From Clostridium sp. (GTDB lineage: Bacteria > Bacillota > Clostridia > Clostridiales > Clostridiaceae), in contig JAAZGI010000193.1 in the NCBI GenBank assembly GCA_012511315.1, positions 1-13,602 on the forward strand: a stretch of 13,602 bases of DNA, written 5' to 3'. A program made the translations under genes and the position numbers. The notes below the pieces were generated by a model. That model did not search any database. It saw only the letters and a program-made list of their open reading frames with translations, and had not been told where the DNA came from. Positions 13,597 to 13,602 of the stretch are shown here, piece by piece; within the stretch, counting starts at the first letter, position 1, and each line of letters opens with the position of its first letter.

Positions 13597-13602
13597 AATC
13601 TG

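Larger units (their letters stand above)
12794..13602. other. Right-end region without a convincing gene
   Basis: About 800 bases, very AT-rich, with no ORF that looks like a protein. It holds the malic enzyme leader, phased TTTAGAT repeats, a TATAAT promoter candidate followed by two tiny overlapping ORFs, and an 11-bp inverted repeat at the extreme right. A decayed or deleted gene segment is possible. Confidence 0.55.

Overview
The window is the replication-origin region of an AT-rich, low-GC Gram-positive bacterium (Bacillota). The core gene order shows this directly: rpmH-rnpA-yidD-yidC-jag, then mnmE-mnmG-rsmG, all leading leftward from dnaA, with dnaA-dnaN-rlbA (yaaA) leading rightward. 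A yidD between rnpA and yidC, and a YidC with no lipoprotein signal peptide, point to a Clostridia-type lineage rather than Bacillus. That is an inference; the genus cannot be named from the sequence alone.

Layout. 1-119: the 5' end of an IS1182-like transposase gene running off the left edge. 120-1227: about 1.1 kb without genes, holding four ParB-binding parS palindromes and three perfect DnaA boxes. 1228-5226: rsmG, mnmG and mnmE (ribosome and tRNA modification), with two more parS sites inside the rsmG reading frame. 5484-7698: the rpmH-rnpA-yidD-yidC-jag operon, driven by a consensus promoter and closed by a hairpin terminator. 7699-8195 and 9567-9829: the two halves of a bipartite oriC flanking dnaA; the right half carries a DnaA-box / GC-rich / DnaA-trio / AT-rich arrangement. 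9830-11161: dnaN and rlbA. The usual next genes, recF and gyrB-gyrA, are missing. Instead there is a repeat-rich spacer and a convergent malic enzyme gene (11615-12793), followed by about 800 bp without a convincing gene. That last stretch contains phased 11-bp repeats upstream of a TATAAT-type promoter.

The pieces fit one theme. DnaA loads at oriC, DnaN clamps the polymerase, and the parS cluster would nucleate ParB and SMC for origin segregation. The leftward operon makes ribosomal protein L34, RNase P protein and the membrane-insertion factors. Genes diverge from oriC, so they are co-directional with the forks; the malic enzyme is the exception and is read head-on.

The most unusual observations are: a DnaA whose Walker A motif reads G-L-G-K-N instead of G-K-T/S; a six-site parS cluster in which two sites sit at the centres of perfect 50-bp and 34-bp palindromes; perfect DnaA boxes beside parS about 7 kb from oriC, one sharing a base with a parS; a near match to the Noc-binding site in oriC; and the replaced recF-gyr segment.
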